Origin: Collinsella sp.
GTDB taxonomy: Bacteria > Actinomycetota > Coriobacteriia > Coriobacteriales > Coriobacteriaceae
Reading direction: 5' to 3'
DNA length: 61,168 nt
NCBI GenBank assembly: GCA_031295385.1
Contig: JAUMOL010000021.1
Location: forward strand, 1 to 61,168
Shown: piece by piece, positions 1 to 9,207 of the stretch
Layout of the letters: every line of letters starts with the position of its first letter
Numbering within the stretch: position 1 is the stretch's first letter
Position numbers and translations under genes: made by a program
The notes under the pieces: model-generated
Seen by the model: the letters and a program-made list of their open reading frames with translations, nothing else
What the model was told of the DNA's origin: nothing
Database searches by the model: none

Positions 1-156
1 GCCCGCGGCGGCGGCTGGTCGATCACGAGCGCGGCGAGCGGCATGGCGCTCGACTGCAAGTGGTGCGACACGAGCGAGGGCGCCGAGGTGTGGCTCTACC
101 CCGCAAACGGCTCGGCCGCCCAGTCCTGGGCGCTGGCCGCAGACAAAATGCATTAA
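1..156 (+). CDS. C-terminal fragment of ricin-type (beta-trefoil) lectin domain protein
   Basis: Only the last 51 codons are in the window; the gene begins upstream. The reading frame runs from base 1 to a TAA at 154-156. It contains the Gln-x-Trp signature of ricin-type beta-trefoil repeats (AQSW near the end), preceded by a segment rich in Gly, Ser and Asn (VWLYPANGSA) that is typical of one trefoil subdomain. Such domains bind carbohydrate and in gut Actinobacteria are often C-terminal modules of secreted glycosidases or cell-wall hydrolases. The catalytic part cannot be seen, so the overall function is unknown. The domain call rests on one repeat only. Confidence 0.6.
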   Translation, partial: ARGGGWSITSAASGMALDCKWCDTSEGAEVWLYPANGSAAQSWALAADKMH

Positions 157-226
157 AGAAAAGACGTTTGTAGCTTTATTGATCAGCAAACGCTTGGTAC
201 TGGCAAAATTATTTCGCAAATTGGTT

Positions 227-717
227 TAGCCGTCCTCAAACGACCTCTCCCGCTAGGTCTCGATGGACGCTAAGACCCTCTCGTTGAAGTTGAAGACGGT
301 GCCGGAGGACATCGGCGCCCCCAGAGAAGCCCGGATACGTCCTCAATCCTGCTGGTCAAGGCACCCGCGAAGCGCATCTCGACGACGGCCTCCTAGACCG
401 AGGTCTTGCGCCTGCGGTAGCGCTCGATGACGGCCATCTGGAAGGCGACGCGTAGTTTCGGCGCGCTGAACTCGACTCTCCGACACCGCTGACGAGCCTT
501 CTCGCGTAGTGGCCGCTGCAGCAGGACCGCCGACACGCCATTCTCTCGTACTATTCAGCCTCGACGAGCTCGGAAGCCTCCTCGTCGATCAGCACCCTGA
601 ACGTCTCATCGAAGGTCTTCCTCACCAGATTCGTTATGTCCTTGCGCAGCGATTCCTCGTCGGCTGTTACGATGTTCGCAAACACGGCCCGAACCCCATT
701 CGTCAATGATTTGTTGC
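227..717 (-). pseudogene. Decayed IS256 (Mutator) family transposase fragment
   Basis: Minus-strand translation gives recognisable pieces of an IS256-family transposase, with the frame broken by in-frame stops (for example after EASELVEAE and after RRRKTSV). The visible pieces, in order, are LIDEEASELVEAE then YERM, then APKLRVAFQMAVIERYR, then EMRFAG and RIEDVSGLLWG. This is the usual order of the N-terminal half of the family. Neither a clean start nor the catalytic DDE region remains, and no terminal inverted repeats were seen. It marks an old insertion at the edge of the polysaccharide locus. It is non-functional. Confidence 0.65.
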
Positions 718-1007
718 CTAGCCGCTAGAATTCATATGACGGGGCACGGGCCGTGTTCAGCTATGCGGTTGTAAATTTGCGAAAGAAGTTATGCGTCACC
801 GACAGCATGGATACGGTCTAGGATATCAATAGAGTCCGGATCTTGGAAACAGAGTCAAGGAAGGCCATTACACCAACTTTCGCGACGCCACCGTCGGTCC
901 GCCTCAATCGCAGCAAATGGTACACGAGCGTGTTCCACCACGTCGTCCAGAAATTCGGATTTGCAACAAATCAAGGTCAATGATTGGTGCAGATAACTAA
1001 TATTTAA
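718..1007. other. Intergenic stretch with no recognisable gene
   Basis: About 290 bases between the transposase remnant and the last gene of the polysaccharide operon. Short open frames exist on both strands, but none shows a family signature or a good ribosome binding site. No clear terminator hairpin follows the flippase gene. The stretch may be degraded insertion-sequence or gene debris. Confidence 0.4.
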
Positions 1008-2525
1008 TTAATGCTTGTGCAAAACGCTGCGAACAAGACCTTTCTCGTAGTCGTTCATGGAGAAACGCCAGAGGATGGACACATAACCGACAACCCAAAA
1101 CACGCCAGCAGCAATAAAGGCGAACCAAGAAGCATGGGGTATCGGGGCCAACCAATACACACAAGCAAACACGGCCACAAGCAAAGATACGGGAATCGCA
1201 ATCGGAAGCATTTGTCGCCAGAAATTCGTAATATCAAGACCGACCTTGACCTTGTAAAACCAGTTCATGATAAACCCATTACCAATGAGCATTGCAATGG
1301 CCGTAGAAAGTGCTGCACCAGCAAGACCAACCGCATTAAGCATAACAACAGTCAAAACAACGTTTAGCAATGCGATAACAAGATACATGGCCCCGCGAAA
1401 ATAGTATTTATCAATAACCTGGAGAATGGTAAGGCCGAGATTCTGAATCAAATCAATTGTAAATGGCACCATCACAATAATTGCTACAAGATATGAGTCA
1501 AAACAATTATCGCCCGCCCAAAGTGCCATAAAGTCAGGCCCCAAAAAGGTAAAAGCGCCCAAAACTAATAGGCAAATCATAAGAGAGATGCGCCCGACCT
1601 TTATAAATAGAGCACTAATGGCAGCCATATCATGATTTCCGTGATAAAGCTGCGAAACACGTGGAAGAAACACTGAGGAGACTGCAATACCGATATTCAT
1701 ATATGCTTGGTAAATCTGAGCACCAATGGAATAGACCGCAACAGAATCGGCCCCGAATAGATATCCAACAATGAGCTGATCCGTCTTCCAGAAAATCAAG
1801 TCGGCTAACGTTACTAGAATTATCGCAACGCTAAATCCTAATATGCCATGAGCCAATACGCGGTCCCAGCCATGAAAGGTATACCGAATATGTAAAATAT
1901 GCCTTGCGTACACGCGTTGAACAGAGGCACAGACAATATTCGTAAGCAAAGCGACTATTGACACGACGATAGCGGATGGGACCAGTTGTGCTACCGCGAC
2001 AACTATTACTGCCTGGACAACAAGAGAAACAAGCTGCGTACCCTTGAGAAAAACAAATCTCTCATTGGCCGTAATGGCAGCAATGGTTATTGCGTTATTC
2101 ATCACAACAATGCAATTAACACCAAGTACGAGAAGCATCGCGGAACCTTCATCAACCAACGCCTGTGAAAATGAAGTGCTATAAATCGTACGAAAGGCCA
2201 TCGAAACAATAAGAATCACAGCAACAGTAACAACAGAAAGTGCCCAATACATCCGCTTTGCAATCGCCAGGGTGTTCTCCATCTTAGTTTGATCGTCCTC
2301 AGCTTTGTACATGCAGTAATATCTACCCACGCCTGAAGCGAGAATCCCGTTAATGGAGACAATGTAGGCCATTATTGAGCCAATCAGCTGATATAAACCG
2401 TATTCCTCCCGACCAATACTGGAGAGAAGCAGCGGAACATAGATAATTGACACGATTGAATTGACGAACGTGTACGCATAGCTAACGATAGCGCCCGATT
2501 TCACACCGCTTCTTGCAAATAACAA
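1008..2525 (-). CDS. Polysaccharide flippase, Wzx/MATE-like (MVF superfamily)
   Basis: A 505-residue, very hydrophobic protein with about a dozen or more membrane segments starting near residue 10 and running to the C-terminus. Length and pattern match Wzx-type oligosaccharide flippases, which move lipid-linked repeat units across the membrane before polymerisation. The likely start is a TTG at 2525 preceded by GAGGAG about ten bases upstream. It is the last gene of the polysaccharide operon and follows a glycosyltransferase by 5 bases. Together with the Wzy-like gene at 3547 it indicates Wzx/Wzy-dependent assembly. Codon use is AT-richer than in the housekeeping genes here, which suggests acquisition. 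The transported unit cannot be deduced. Confidence 0.85.
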   Translation of the reverse strand: MLFARSGVKSGAIVSYAYTFVNSIVSIIYVPLLLSSIGREEYGLYQLIGSIMAYIVSINGILASGVGRYYCMYKAEDDQTKMENTLAIAKRMYWALSVVTVAVILIVSMAFRTIYSTSFSQALVDEGSAMLLVLGVNCIVVMNNAITIAAITANERFVFLKGTQLVSLVVQAVIVVAVAQLVPSAIVVSIVALLTNIVCASVQRVYARHILHIRYTFHGWDRVLAHGILGFSVAIILVTLADLIFWKTDQLIVGYLFGADSVAVYSIGAQIYQAYMNIGIAVSSVFLPRVSQLYHGNHDMAAISALFIKVGRISLMICLLVLGAFTFLGPDFMALWAGDNCFDSYLVAIIVMVPFTIDLIQNLGLTILQVIDKYYFRGAMYLVIALLNVVLTVVMLNAVGLAGAALSTAIAMLIGNGFIMNWFYKVKVGLDITNFWRQMLPIAIPVSLLVAVFACVYWLAPIPHASWFAFIAAGVFWVVGYVSILWRFSMNDYEKGLVRSVLHKH

Positions 2526-2530
2526 CTTAA

Positions 2531-3511
2531 CTAACTCCTCGATCTGTAACTCTGAAGCCTCTTAAAGAAAGGCTTCAAAGCACTTCTCACACGAACAATA
2601 GAGATAAAAACGCGTGGATGACGAACGGCAATGGACAGTCTCGCTCTCTTAGAACTCGGAAGAAGGGAAGAATGATCATTCTCTGAGACAAACCGAGCTA
2701 AACGTTTATATCTGATTGAATAACCCTCTGTTTTCCCCAATGCAGAAAACGCCATAAGAACGAATGTAACCATGCTTTCGTAAGCAGGCGACAGAAAACC
2801 CTTTGTCAACTCATTTTCAAAAATCTCCTTGCTTACGAGGAATGCTCCAAGTGCCTTGTCTGCACTGATATCGTGCACGGCAGAATCGACACGCTCAACT
2901 CGATAGTTATAGAGTGGCTCAGTTATACGCGCTGTGTTACCTGCAGCAAGCCAAAATAGTTTATAAAAATAGTCTCGATCTTCAAGAAGCGCAAGGCCTT
3001 CTTTAAAGCGTAACCCCTCGCCCAACGTACGAAGAAATACTTGCGAGTGCGCGAACAGATAGTTGTTACATTGCAAAGGACCATCAGACGGACCAGTGCT
3101 ATCACGTGCGGCTTCAAATCTTCCAATAACCCGTCTATCGGCTCCGATACGGTTAATTGTCAAACAAATAGCCGCAGGCGAACGTTCTGCAATAACGGAT
3201 GCAATTTTCCCAAGCGCTCCAGGTTCAATCCAGTCATCACTGTCGCAAAACCAAATGTAGCGACCAATCGCAACATCAAAACCTCTGTTACGAGCAACTG
3301 AAACTCCGGAATTTTCCTGGTGAATTACCTTCACGCGTTCATCTGCCGTCGCAAACTCATCGCATAAACCAGAAGAGCCATCAGTGGAGCCATCGTCCAC
3401 AAGAACAAGCTCTAACAAGGTGAAATCCTGCAATAAAATACTGCGTACACACTGTTCGATGTATTCAGCCGTGTTGTATACCGGCACCACAATTGAAATA
3501 AGAGGCGCCAT
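2531..3511 (-). CDS. Glycosyltransferase family 2
   Basis: A GT-A fold glycosyltransferase of 326 residues. The N-terminus reads ISIVVPVYNTAEYIEQC, followed by LVDDGSTDGSSGLCDE and a DSDDW metal-binding motif near residue 100, which together define GT2 enzymes that use NDP-sugars. The start is set at ATG 3511 because AGGAGAG lies just upstream, inside a longer open frame beginning at 3529. It probably adds one sugar to the undecaprenyl-linked repeat unit at the cytoplasmic membrane. Donor and acceptor are not predictable. It lies between the Wzy and Wzx genes in the operon. Confidence 0.88.
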   Translation of the reverse strand: MAPLISIVVPVYNTAEYIEQCVRSILLQDFTLLELVLVDDGSTDGSSGLCDEFATADERVKVIHQENSGVSVARNRGFDVAIGRYIWFCDSDDWIEPGALGKIASVIAERSPAAICLTINRIGADRRVIGRFEAARDSTGPSDGPLQCNNYLFAHSQVFLRTLGEGLRFKEGLALLEDRDYFYKLFWLAAGNTARITEPLYNYRVERVDSAVHDISADKALGAFLVSKEIFENELTKGFLSPAYESMVTFVLMAFSALGKTEGYSIRYKRLARFVSENDHSSLLPSSKRARLSIAVRHPRVFISIVRVRSALKPFFKRLQSYRSRS

Positions 3512-3546
3512 CGAATCTCTCCTGTTCACGCAATCGCCTCACCCAA

Positions 3547-4731
3547 TTAAATGTTATTTAAATCGTCCCTTAAAGGAAAAACGGACCCCGCGAATATCAA
3601 CGACAACGCGAAGAAAAAAACTAGACCGAACGATATCTCGACAAGAGATGCAAGAATAGTGCCGTATATGATCGCAACAAGCCTCGGATTATGGCTACGG
3701 AACTTTTTCACGCTAGGGAAAAGACCTATTACCGTAGCAAAAAAAGCAAGCACGCCAAATGCGCCATAGTTGACCATGAGCTCTGCGATTCCATTCTGGG
3801 CGTTTCCATAACCAACAAGCGCCATGACCGCCGTGTTTCCGTAACCCCATCCAAAAACAGGCTTTTCGTTGATCAACAATTCGAGGCAATCATAGATTGG
3901 AGTTCTACCCGTCATTGTAAGAGACCGCCCCAATACATCCTGGATAAAAAACTGAACGGCCGGAATATTAAGCAGCATACCCGTTCCGAAGTAAATTACA
4001 TTCGCAGCGACAATCACGATAGTGATAACTAAACCCTCGCTCAATTTGTGCGCAACTCGGTTGGTAAGGAATAAAGTAAGGGCAACAGACAACAACAGGC
4101 AAAGAAGTGCAGTCATCGCGCTCGCTTTTACGAGCACAATAGCAGATTCAAAAACAAGAGCCACATAAATTCCCCGGTTATAGCGTAGATAGCCACGCCT
4201 AACAGAAAGGAGAGCAGCATAAAGCCCAAGGAGCAACGTATGAATATCGCCAACAGTAAACTTATTACCCATCAGATATTGACTGGATGAGTTATTGAAA
4301 TGGGTAGCGAATACCGTTAGGTCATTCAGTAAACTAAACGCAAACAAAAGCCAAAAGACGCTGTCAAACAATTGAAATAAACCGTACTTGCGCGCAATGT
4401 CATAACATGAAATAAACAGCGAGATGATATTAAGACCTTGCACGCTCGCAAAGACAACATTTTGATAACTACAACCAGCGCAGAGCGAAGAAATCGACAT
4501 TGCTATTGGAAATGCAAAAAGAGCCACTTTGTGCGGAAAAACACAAATAGCTTTAAAATGCAGCAGCAACAAGATCGCAATAGCAGCGCATCTGATTCCC
4601 TGCATAATGGCCGTCGGTACAATATCCACCTTGTAAACAGACAAAATCATGAGCGCGGACGTTACAAAAACATCAACATTGAACGATGTCACAACACCTT
4701 TGCGTTCTTTAACTGACAGGCTAGCAGGCAT
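3547..4731 (-). CDS. O-antigen/capsule polymerase, Wzy-like
   Basis: An integral membrane protein of about 394 residues with roughly ten hydrophobic segments. A longer loop before the C-terminal segments contains FGWGYGNTAVMALVGYGNAQ. This layout is typical of Wzy-type polymerases (O-antigen ligase/polymerase superfamily), whose sequences diverge strongly. The start is placed at ATG 4731, overlapping the stop of the upstream acyltransferase (TGATG), with AAGGA upstream; a TTG at 4737 would add two residues. Role inferred from topology and from its place between glycosyltransferases and a flippase: polymerisation of repeat units on the outer face of the membrane. Base composition is AT-rich. 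Confidence 0.75.
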   Translation of the reverse strand: MPASLSVKERKGVVTSFNVDVFVTSALMILSVYKVDIVPTAIMQGIRCAAIAILLLLHFKAICVFPHKVALFAFPIAMSISSLCAGCSYQNVVFASVQGLNIISLFISCYDIARKYGLFQLFDSVFWLLFAFSLLNDLTVFATHFNNSSSQYLMGNKFTVGDIHTLLLGLYAALLSVRRGYLRYNRGIYVALVFESAIVLVKASAMTALLCLLLSVALTLFLTNRVAHKLSEGLVITIVIVAANVIYFGTGMLLNIPAVQFFIQDVLGRSLTMTGRTPIYDCLELLINEKPVFGWGYGNTAVMALVGYGNAQNGIAELMVNYGAFGVLAFFATVIGLFPSVKKFRSHNPRLVAIIYGTILASLVEISFGLVFFFALSLIFAGSVFPLRDDLNNI

Positions 4732-5438
4732 CAGCAATCCTTAATAAACGAGTTATAGTCAAGATACGGTCGCTCGGCTTCCCGCATTAAACGTTTTGTC
4801 TTTTCCTCGGTACCCATGAGATTGACCTGAAATGCAAGTTTGCCTTCAAGTTCTTCGTCACCGCAGAAAAGCATAAAGTACTCGGGAATCTCATCCTTGC
4901 GCGGGTCACGTCCATAGCGCTCCCGAAAGCAGTGGACGTACATCTTACCCTCAGCTATCTGAGAAGTGAGGCGTTTTTTTCGATAGTGTTCCAAAGAACA
5001 AATCCGCCTTGCAGGAACCCCACCCCAGACGGAATCATGATCAACAAGGCCGGAAACCACTGCGTGGGCCCCCACCACCACGTTATCTTCAATAATCGAT
5101 CCACATAAAATCGTGGCACCCCAGCCAATGAAAACGTTGTCGCCAATAACAACTGGCTTCTGATTCCCTAAAATCTCGCCTGTTTTACCTTTAACAACTG
5201 ACCAAGAATAATCATGAGTGAGAATAGTGGCCGGCCCCGTAATGTTAACGTGGTTGCCAATTGTAATAAGATGCGGCGCAGTAGCATCAATCACCGTTCT
5301 CATCGGATAGTGGATGGTCACATCTTCACCGATAACTGCACCCTTAGAACGCAATTCTCTAATATACGTATCGCTGTAAGCCCTGTAACCACAAACCGAC
5401 GTTTTAATTGTCCTGGTAAGCCAATGACCTATACCCAT
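4731..5438 (-). CDS. Hexapeptide-repeat acyltransferase (LbetaH/CatB-like)
   Basis: A protein of about 235 residues with a left-handed beta-helix core. Isoleucine- and valine-led hexapeptides run through TIGNHVNITG, VIGDNVFIGWG and IIEDNVVVGAHAVV, and end in the typical GGVPAR turn. Such enzymes O- or N-acetylate sugars using acetyl-CoA. The HDYSW segment places a likely catalytic histidine around residue 80. The start is set at ATG 5438 with GAGGTG six bases upstream; a GTG at 5447 is possible. A C-terminal extension of about 80 residues follows the helix. It likely decorates the polysaccharide repeat unit. The exact acceptor is unknown. Confidence 0.85.
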   Translation of the reverse strand: MGIGHWLTRTIKTSVCGYRAYSDTYIRELRSKGAVIGEDVTIHYPMRTVIDATAPHLITIGNHVNITGPATILTHDYSWSVVKGKTGEILGNQKPVVIGDNVFIGWGATILCGSIIEDNVVVGAHAVVSGLVDHDSVWGGVPARRICSLEHYRKKRLTSQIAEGKMYVHCFRERYGRDPRKDEIPEYFMLFCGDEELEGKLAFQVNLMGTEEKTKRLMREAERPYLDYNSFIKDC

Positions 5439-5448
5439 CCAGCACACC

Positions 5449-6501
5449 TCAAATCAAACCGAAACTGTTTAGCCAGAAAATAAGAAAAGCCGCTTTATTC
5501 TTTAAGAGAAAAACAAAGAGTCTCTGTCTGAGATGCAATTCACTAGAAGGAAATTCAGATAGAACAGAATGAAACTCGCCATCTCCCAAAATAGATTTAA
5601 GCTTGGCAATACACTGAGAGTGCCTCTTTCCCGATAGACTCGGCGTCTCTTGATGAATACACATGCGGACGTAGATAAATAGCGTCTTCTGCAGGCGTGT
5701 AATACACTCCTGGGACAATGCTGCCTGTCTAATCATCCGGAGAGCCTCACGATAAAAGTGCATGGACGCCTCAAAGCGATCGGGCCTGTAAGATGTGGTA
5801 AGAGAACCTTGGTTTGTACGGTAACAGTACTGAGTAAAATCGCTTACGACCACACGGTCAGCGTGCAGCAGGAAATTAAACTTAAATACAAAATCCTCGG
5901 AAATCATATTGCGTTCGGAGGGGAAACGCAGTGCCTTTTCTCTTATGCAGTCTGCCCGAAACAGGGAACTCCATGCGGACATCGGTATAGAGTCACTTGC
6001 GGCAGGAGCGCTGCCGCATAGACGTGGAATCAATTCATCTCTGACTTTTTCACCATTATAGAAAGCATTTTCCATTTGAAAGACAAATTGAGTCTTACCG
6101 GTACAGTCTTTCTTTGTGTGCCCACCAATGACGCAGTCAACATCATCCCCCTGAATAGCGGCAAGAAGCCATTCCACAGCATTAGCTTCAAGCCAATCAT
6201 CCGAATCGATAAACATGACATAATCGGATAGCTCAGATAAGTTATCCAGTCCAGTGTTACGTGCATAACCAAGGCCAGCATTTTCTTTGTGCACTGAATG
6301 GACTTGAGCATTAGCAGCAGCAAGCTCATCACAAAGCAAAGAACAACCATCGGTTGAGCCATCATCGACAAGAATAATTTCGAAGAAAGGATAAGTTTGG
6401 GCGAGAAGGGAGTCGACGCATTGTCGCAAATACAACTTTACGTTATAAACGGGAACAATGGCTGAAATTTTGATATCAAGATTATTAGACACGGTTCCCA
6501 T
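5449..6501 (-). CDS. Glycosyltransferase family 2
   Basis: About 350 residues. It has the GT2 hallmarks SAIVPVYNVKLYLRQCVDSL, LVDDGSTDGCSLLCDE and DSDDWLE in the first 110 residues. The C-terminal half carries a conserved acidic EDFVF segment that often serves as the catalytic-base region in this group. The start at ATG 6501 gives the usual short lead before the first beta strand. A frame beginning at 6543 would overlap the upstream acyltransferase by about 58 bases. One of three GT2 enzymes in the operon. Sugar specificity is unknown. Confidence 0.87.
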   Translation of the reverse strand: MGTVSNNLDIKISAIVPVYNVKLYLRQCVDSLLAQTYPFFEIILVDDGSTDGCSLLCDELAAANAQVHSVHKENAGLGYARNTGLDNLSELSDYVMFIDSDDWLEANAVEWLLAAIQGDDVDCVIGGHTKKDCTGKTQFVFQMENAFYNGEKVRDELIPRLCGSAPAASDSIPMSAWSSLFRADCIREKALRFPSERNMISEDFVFKFNFLLHADRVVVSDFTQYCYRTNQGSLTTSYRPDRFEASMHFYREALRMIRQAALSQECITRLQKTLFIYVRMCIHQETPSLSGKRHSQCIAKLKSILGDGEFHSVLSEFPSSELHLRQRLFVFLLKNKAAFLIFWLNSFGLI

Positions 6502-7084
6502 CACTTTCAGCTTTTTTCCCATCAATAACGCACCGGTTTTCATCAGAAAGGCGTTTGATTAGTCGCGCAGGGGTACCAACGTAGACGCCCGGCTCCAACA
6601 AGGAATCAGTAACTACAGACGCCCCCCCAATAAGAATATTGTCCGCAATCTCTACACCACGGGTAACAAGAGAATTCGCAGCAATCCAGCAGCGCTCGCC
6701 AAGGTGAATAGGCGAAGACTTCAAATCACCGTGAACGCCATCCTCGTCAAACACGTGGTCATGGTCATAAACGCATACATTTGGGCCAAGCATGGTATGG
6801 GATCCGATTTCGATGTTCTCAGCTGCAACAATGCGGCAATTAGTGTTTAAGTAAGCATAGCTACCAATATGCAAAGACGCACCATCGTCCGCTTGAAGAC
6901 GCGAGTAGTCATCAATGTAAGCACCAGCGCCAAAATGAATTTGCCCATTAGGTTTAACCATAAGCCGCACGCCACGACCAAGATAAACTGGCTTAGATCC
7001 ACGATCTATTCTAAGCCTACCGCCTAGTCGAACTTTCGCTACCAGCACGCGTAAAGCGCTAGCCCCCCATTTCACTGGATTCAT
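6485..7084 (-). CDS. Hexapeptide-repeat acyltransferase
   Basis: A 199-residue left-handed beta-helix enzyme. Hexapeptides such as LHIGSYAYLNTNCRI, IEIGSHTMLGPNV and IADNILIGGASVVTDS precede the conserved VYVGTPARLIKRL end. The VYDHDHVF segment supplies the probable active-site histidine found in the maltose/galactoside acetyltransferase group. The ATG overlaps the stop codon of the preceding glycosyltransferase by one base (TAATG), which implies translational coupling. It probably acetylates a sugar of the repeat unit. Seven consecutive G residues lie within the GGAS codons, but here the frame is intact. Confidence 0.86.
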   Translation of the reverse strand: MNPVKWGASALRVLVAKVRLGGRLRIDRGSKPVYLGRGVRLMVKPNGQIHFGAGAYIDDYSRLQADDGASLHIGSYAYLNTNCRIVAAENIEIGSHTMLGPNVCVYDHDHVFDEDGVHGDLKSSPIHLGERCWIAANSLVTRGVEIADNILIGGASVVTDSLLEPGVYVGTPARLIKRLSDENRCVIDGKKAESDGNRV

Positions 7085-8196
7085 TACTTATTCCTCTCCA
7101 CGCCCTTTAAATAAAGACGCTTGAGCATCTTTGCGTTTTCATTCACGTCATAGCCAGACGCTCGAAGAGCTTCCGAAGCCCGTGTCGAATCGTTAGCACG
7201 ATCAGAGTAGGACAGTTTACGTTCAACTACAGCAGCCCAATCATCAGGAGACTTCTTGAGCGATATGCGATCAACTAATGGTGTCACGGCGCACTCATCA
7301 GTAATGGTATCGGAGATCACACAGGGAAGGCCGTTGTACTGCCATTCAACTACGACATTTGGAAAGCCCTCGTACAACGAAGGAAACACCATGCAGTCCA
7401 TACCATTAAGCAGTTCGGAGACATCAGTACGGCGTCCAAGAAACAAGACTTTGTCCTGCAAGCCAAGATCTGCGACCCGTTTCTGTACTTCACTCATTAG
7501 TCCGCCATCATCACCGATTAAAAACAGACGAGCCTCGCGGTTGCTTATAAGAAACGACTTAAATACGTTAAGTAAAAACGAATGATTCTTTTGTTCGTTA
7601 ATTCGTCCCACATGACCGATAGCAATGGTGTCATCGTTAATACCAAGCATCTCGCGCACCCTTTGACGCTTGACAGAATCAAATCGGAATGAAACGGGGT
7701 CCTTACCGTTGGGGATAACGCTGAACCGTTTTTTAGCGAAAAGCCAACTGCCGGCATCCATCCCACAGGCAATTAAGTCAGTTGCAGCGTTGTAGAGTAA
7801 GGGCCTTAAAATCCTATCAGCCACGCGATGGGAACATACCGTATTATGAGAATGCGCAATTCGCATCCCCGTTCCAGCACGCTTCGCGAGCGAAAGCTCC
7901 ATCCCCAAGAGAGAGCTGCTCCCACACGCATGAACCACGTCAAATCCCTGCTCAAGCAATTCATCAAAAGAATGTAGATACTCTCTCAGATGGGTTTTTC
8001 TGTTTGGAAGCCGAATAACCGTGAAGCCAGCACATTCGACCCTTTCGACTGCATCCCCAGGCGAGTCTTCCCATGCAACGGCTGTTAAATCAAGACCGGC
8101 CTTATCCATGGCTCCGAACGTCTGTATAGCCCATGATGTAATTCCATCGTTCTTGATTCCTCCCGTACAGACGAGAAGCACCTTAACTGCACTCAT
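7084..8196 (-). CDS. Glycosyltransferase family 4
   Basis: A 370-residue GT-B fold enzyme. The N-terminal domain opens with a glycine-rich loop (LLVCTGGIKNDGI). The C-terminal domain contains the retaining GT4 signature: IAIGHVGRINEQKNH, then LFIGDDGG, then VFPSLYEGFPNVVVEWQ with the Glu-x7-Glu pair that contacts the nucleotide sugar. Its ATG overlaps the upstream stop (ATGA). It likely extends the lipid-linked oligosaccharide. The closest functional type would be CapM/EpsF-like capsule transferases, but substrate specificity cannot be read from the sequence. Confidence 0.9.
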   Translation of the reverse strand: MSAVKVLLVCTGGIKNDGITSWAIQTFGAMDKAGLDLTAVAWEDSPGDAVERVECAGFTVIRLPNRKTHLREYLHSFDELLEQGFDVVHACGSSSLLGMELSLAKRAGTGMRIAHSHNTVCSHRVADRILRPLLYNAATDLIACGMDAGSWLFAKKRFSVIPNGKDPVSFRFDSVKRQRVREMLGINDDTIAIGHVGRINEQKNHSFLLNVFKSFLISNREARLFLIGDDGGLMSEVQKRVADLGLQDKVLFLGRRTDVSELLNGMDCMVFPSLYEGFPNVVVEWQYNGLPCVISDTITDECAVTPLVDRISLKKSPDDWAAVVERKLSYSDRANDSTRASEALRASGYDVNENAKMLKRLYLKGVERNK

Positions 8197-9206
8197 CCCT
8201 GAGTCTCCACTTCCACATTATGCAGCTTACGCCGTTGAAGCATCGCCCATGGAATTGCCCTCGGGAATACCTTCATAACAAGTGCTCGCACCTTGTCCTG
8301 ACAAGAAACAGGGGCTTTAAAGGCGAACAGCGCCTCCGATTTGACAATTTTTCTAGTCCGCTCATAAAGTTCGGGACAGCTCTTCTCAGAATGAGAAAGA
8401 ACTATAAGGTCATAGGCATCTGAGTTTGTACGCCACCATGCGTAACGCCACGCCACCAGAATATCTGGCGACTCCTCGAGAAGATTCTCACGAATACGCT
8501 CAATGGCATAGATACCATTTTCCCATTTGACGGGATTAAACTTCGTGGTGACGCTGTTCGGATTGTCCTTACGATAGAAGTAGATCTTCCTACGGCAAAC
8601 GGCTACTTTATCAGCGCGTCCAAAAGCAAGGCAATTAAAATTAAACCCTTCACCAACGGCAAGATCCTCAAAGAATTTAATCCCATTCTCTTCAAGGAAA
8701 ACCTTACGGAATAGCTTACTATAGCAACCTATCGGCAGTTTATAGCAAAGAATCCGGCGGACAGCCTCTTGTCCAGTGATGACCTCAATCTTGTCATTAA
8801 CAACCTGGTCCTTATCATAGTCGCACATAAACTCGGTCGTACTCACAACTTCAGCGCCTTTTTCAAGTGCCAAATTGAGCATACATTCAACATAGTCGGG
8901 AAAGACGCGATCGTCACCGTCAACGAAACAAATCCACTCTCCGCAAGATTCCTTAATGCCCCTGTTGCGAGCAGCGCTAACGCCAGCATTTTCAAAATGA
9001 AAAACACGCACACGTTCGTCTAAAGCAGTGAATGCGTCGCATATCGCACCTGAGCCATCAGTGGAGCCATCGTCGACAAGAATGATATCCAGATTTTTAT
9101 AAGACTGAGCAAGGATAGATTCAACGCACTGTGAAACGTAGTTAGCAACGTTGTAAACAGGGACAATGACCGTAACTTTTATATCTTTTGCTACAACAGC
9201 ACTCAA
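8193..9206 (-). CDS. Glycosyltransferase family 2
   Basis: A 337-residue GT2 enzyme with VTVIVPVYNVANYVSQC, LVDDGSTDGSGAICD and FVDGDDR motifs in order. The start is a TTG at 9206, with GAAAGG eight bases upstream lying inside the end of the preceding acyltransferase gene. The frame ends in a 4-base ATGA overlap with the GT4 gene. The length of the upstream acyltransferase depends on a G tract, and translational coupling to this gene could change with that tract. The sugar it transfers is unknown. Confidence 0.87.
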   Translation of the reverse strand: MSAVVAKDIKVTVIVPVYNVANYVSQCVESILAQSYKNLDIILVDDGSTDGSGAICDAFTALDERVRVFHFENAGVSAARNRGIKESCGEWICFVDGDDRVFPDYVECMLNLALEKGAEVVSTTEFMCDYDKDQVVNDKIEVITGQEAVRRILCYKLPIGCYSKLFRKVFLEENGIKFFEDLAVGEGFNFNCLAFGRADKVAVCRRKIYFYRKDNPNSVTTKFNPVKWENGIYAIERIRENLLEESPDILVAWRYAWWRTNSDAYDLIVLSHSEKSCPELYERTRKIVKSEALFAFKAPVSCQDKVRALVMKVFPRAIPWAMLQRRKLHNVEVETQG

Positions 9207-9207
9207 A

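Noticed and set aside
760..1000. A second transposase fragment or plus-strand gene
   Set aside because: Short frames only; no motif was recognised and no start signals were seen.
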